Notes under the pieces: generated by a model | Database searches by the model: none | Seen by the model: the letters and a program-made list of their open reading frames with translations, nothing else | What the model was told of the DNA's origin: nothing | In this document: positions 63,666 through 64,000 of the stretch, piece after piece | Position numbering within the stretch: the stretch's first letter is position 1 | Layout: the number at the start of each line of letters is the position of its first letter | Made by a program: the position numbers and the translations under genes | DNA from: a virus | Length of the DNA stretch: 64,000 bases | Direction: 5' to 3' (one strand) | Virus record (IMG/VR): IMGVR_UViG_3300025435_000010 | Coordinates: 1-64,000 of that record

Positions 63666-64000
63666 ATGTCTGAATATACAAAAGAGTATAAACTTAAATT
63701 TGCTAACGGAAATCATCCTCATTCATCTGAAGAGAGACAAGCTATTATCGATAACGCTTCAAAAGCATATGAAGCCTATCTAGACGCTCTTGGCTTTGAT
63801 TGGCGTAACGATCCAAACAGTACCGGTACACCATTGAGAGTAGCTAAAGCATTCGTCAATGATCTTGCAAGTGGTTGTTATGATAACCCTCCGAAGATTA
63901 CATCATTTCCTAGTAATGGATATGATGGAATGGTGTTTCAAGGTGGTATCCCTGTAAAGTCACTCTGTAGCCATCATCACCTTGCTTTTACCGGTGTCGC
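63666..64000 (+). CDS. folE: FolE, GTP cyclohydrolase I (3' end outside window)
   Basis: First 111 residues. DPNSTGTPLRVAKAFVNDL and VKSLCSHHHLAFTG (zinc ligands Cys101 and His103/104 region) are FolE signatures. It converts GTP to dihydroneopterin triphosphate, the first step towards 7-deazaguanines. Early leaderless promoter, like queD, queE and dpdA. Confidence 0.9.
   Translation, partial: MSEYTKEYKLKFANGNHPHSSEERQAIIDNASKAYEAYLDALGFDWRNDPNSTGTPLRVAKAFVNDLASGCYDNPPKITSFPSNGYDGMVFQGGIPVKSLCSHHHLAFTGV

Overview
The window is part of a large, AT-rich, T4-like tailed phage (myovirus) genome infecting a Gram-negative host. The evidence is the head block on the minus strand at 32.3-40.9 kb, with clear relatives of T4 gp23, gp22, gp21, gp4, gp13, gp20 and gp15. 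A gp5-type baseplate hub, tail fibres with a fibre chaperone, and a gp62-like clamp-loader subunit add to this. TATAAATA-type late promoters and E. coli-like -35/-10 early promoters fit the same picture. A phage-encoded lipoprotein and an outer-membrane barrel point to a Gram-negative host. The host species cannot be named from this sequence.

Layout. 0-14.4 kb: an accessory region of about 50 tiny plus-strand genes, interrupted by tRNA-Asn and tRNA-Gln and a homing-type nuclease. Many of these genes have their own promoter placed so that transcription should begin on the start codon. 14.4-17.3 kb: envelope and metabolic genes (lipoprotein, CysO-like sulfur carrier, DUF401 permease, outer-membrane barrel). 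17.3-22 kb: late small genes, several with a T4 internal-protein-like capsid-targeting N-terminus, one of them PD-(D/E)XK-like, plus a SemiSWEET-like protein and a phosphoribosyltransferase. 21.8-29 kb: fibre chaperone, fibres and baseplate hub. 29-32.3 kb: a DNA-modification operon (DpdA-like transglycosylase, formyltransferase, Nmad1-like protein, P-loop kinase, QueF). 32.3-44.6 kb: head and neck genes, a DinG/Rad3-like helicase, a GroES-like protein, gp62-like and DUF366-like proteins. 44.7-56.8 kb: a 12 kb minus-strand glycosylation locus. 56.8-64 kb: a virion-like protein, a kinase, QueE, a GIY-YIG endonuclease, PhoH, QueD, capsid-targeted proteins and FolE (cut by the window edge).

How they work together. 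FolE, QueD, QueE and QueF with a DpdA-like transglycosylase and an overlapping formyltransferase outline a route to a 7-deazaguanine DNA base, most simply 7-(formylamino)methyl-7-deazaguanine. QueC is not in the window. The glycosylation locus may decorate virion proteins, the host surface or DNA; the sequence does not say which.

The most unusual signal is the gene-expression architecture. At least 21 early cassettes have a 17-bp spacer and exactly 6 bases between the -10 and ATG. Most late genes have TAAATA 5-8 bases before ATG. Ten operon junctions have the identical sequence TAATATG. Together these predict leaderless initiation at promoters and stop-start reinitiation within operons, largely without Shine-Dalgarno sites.
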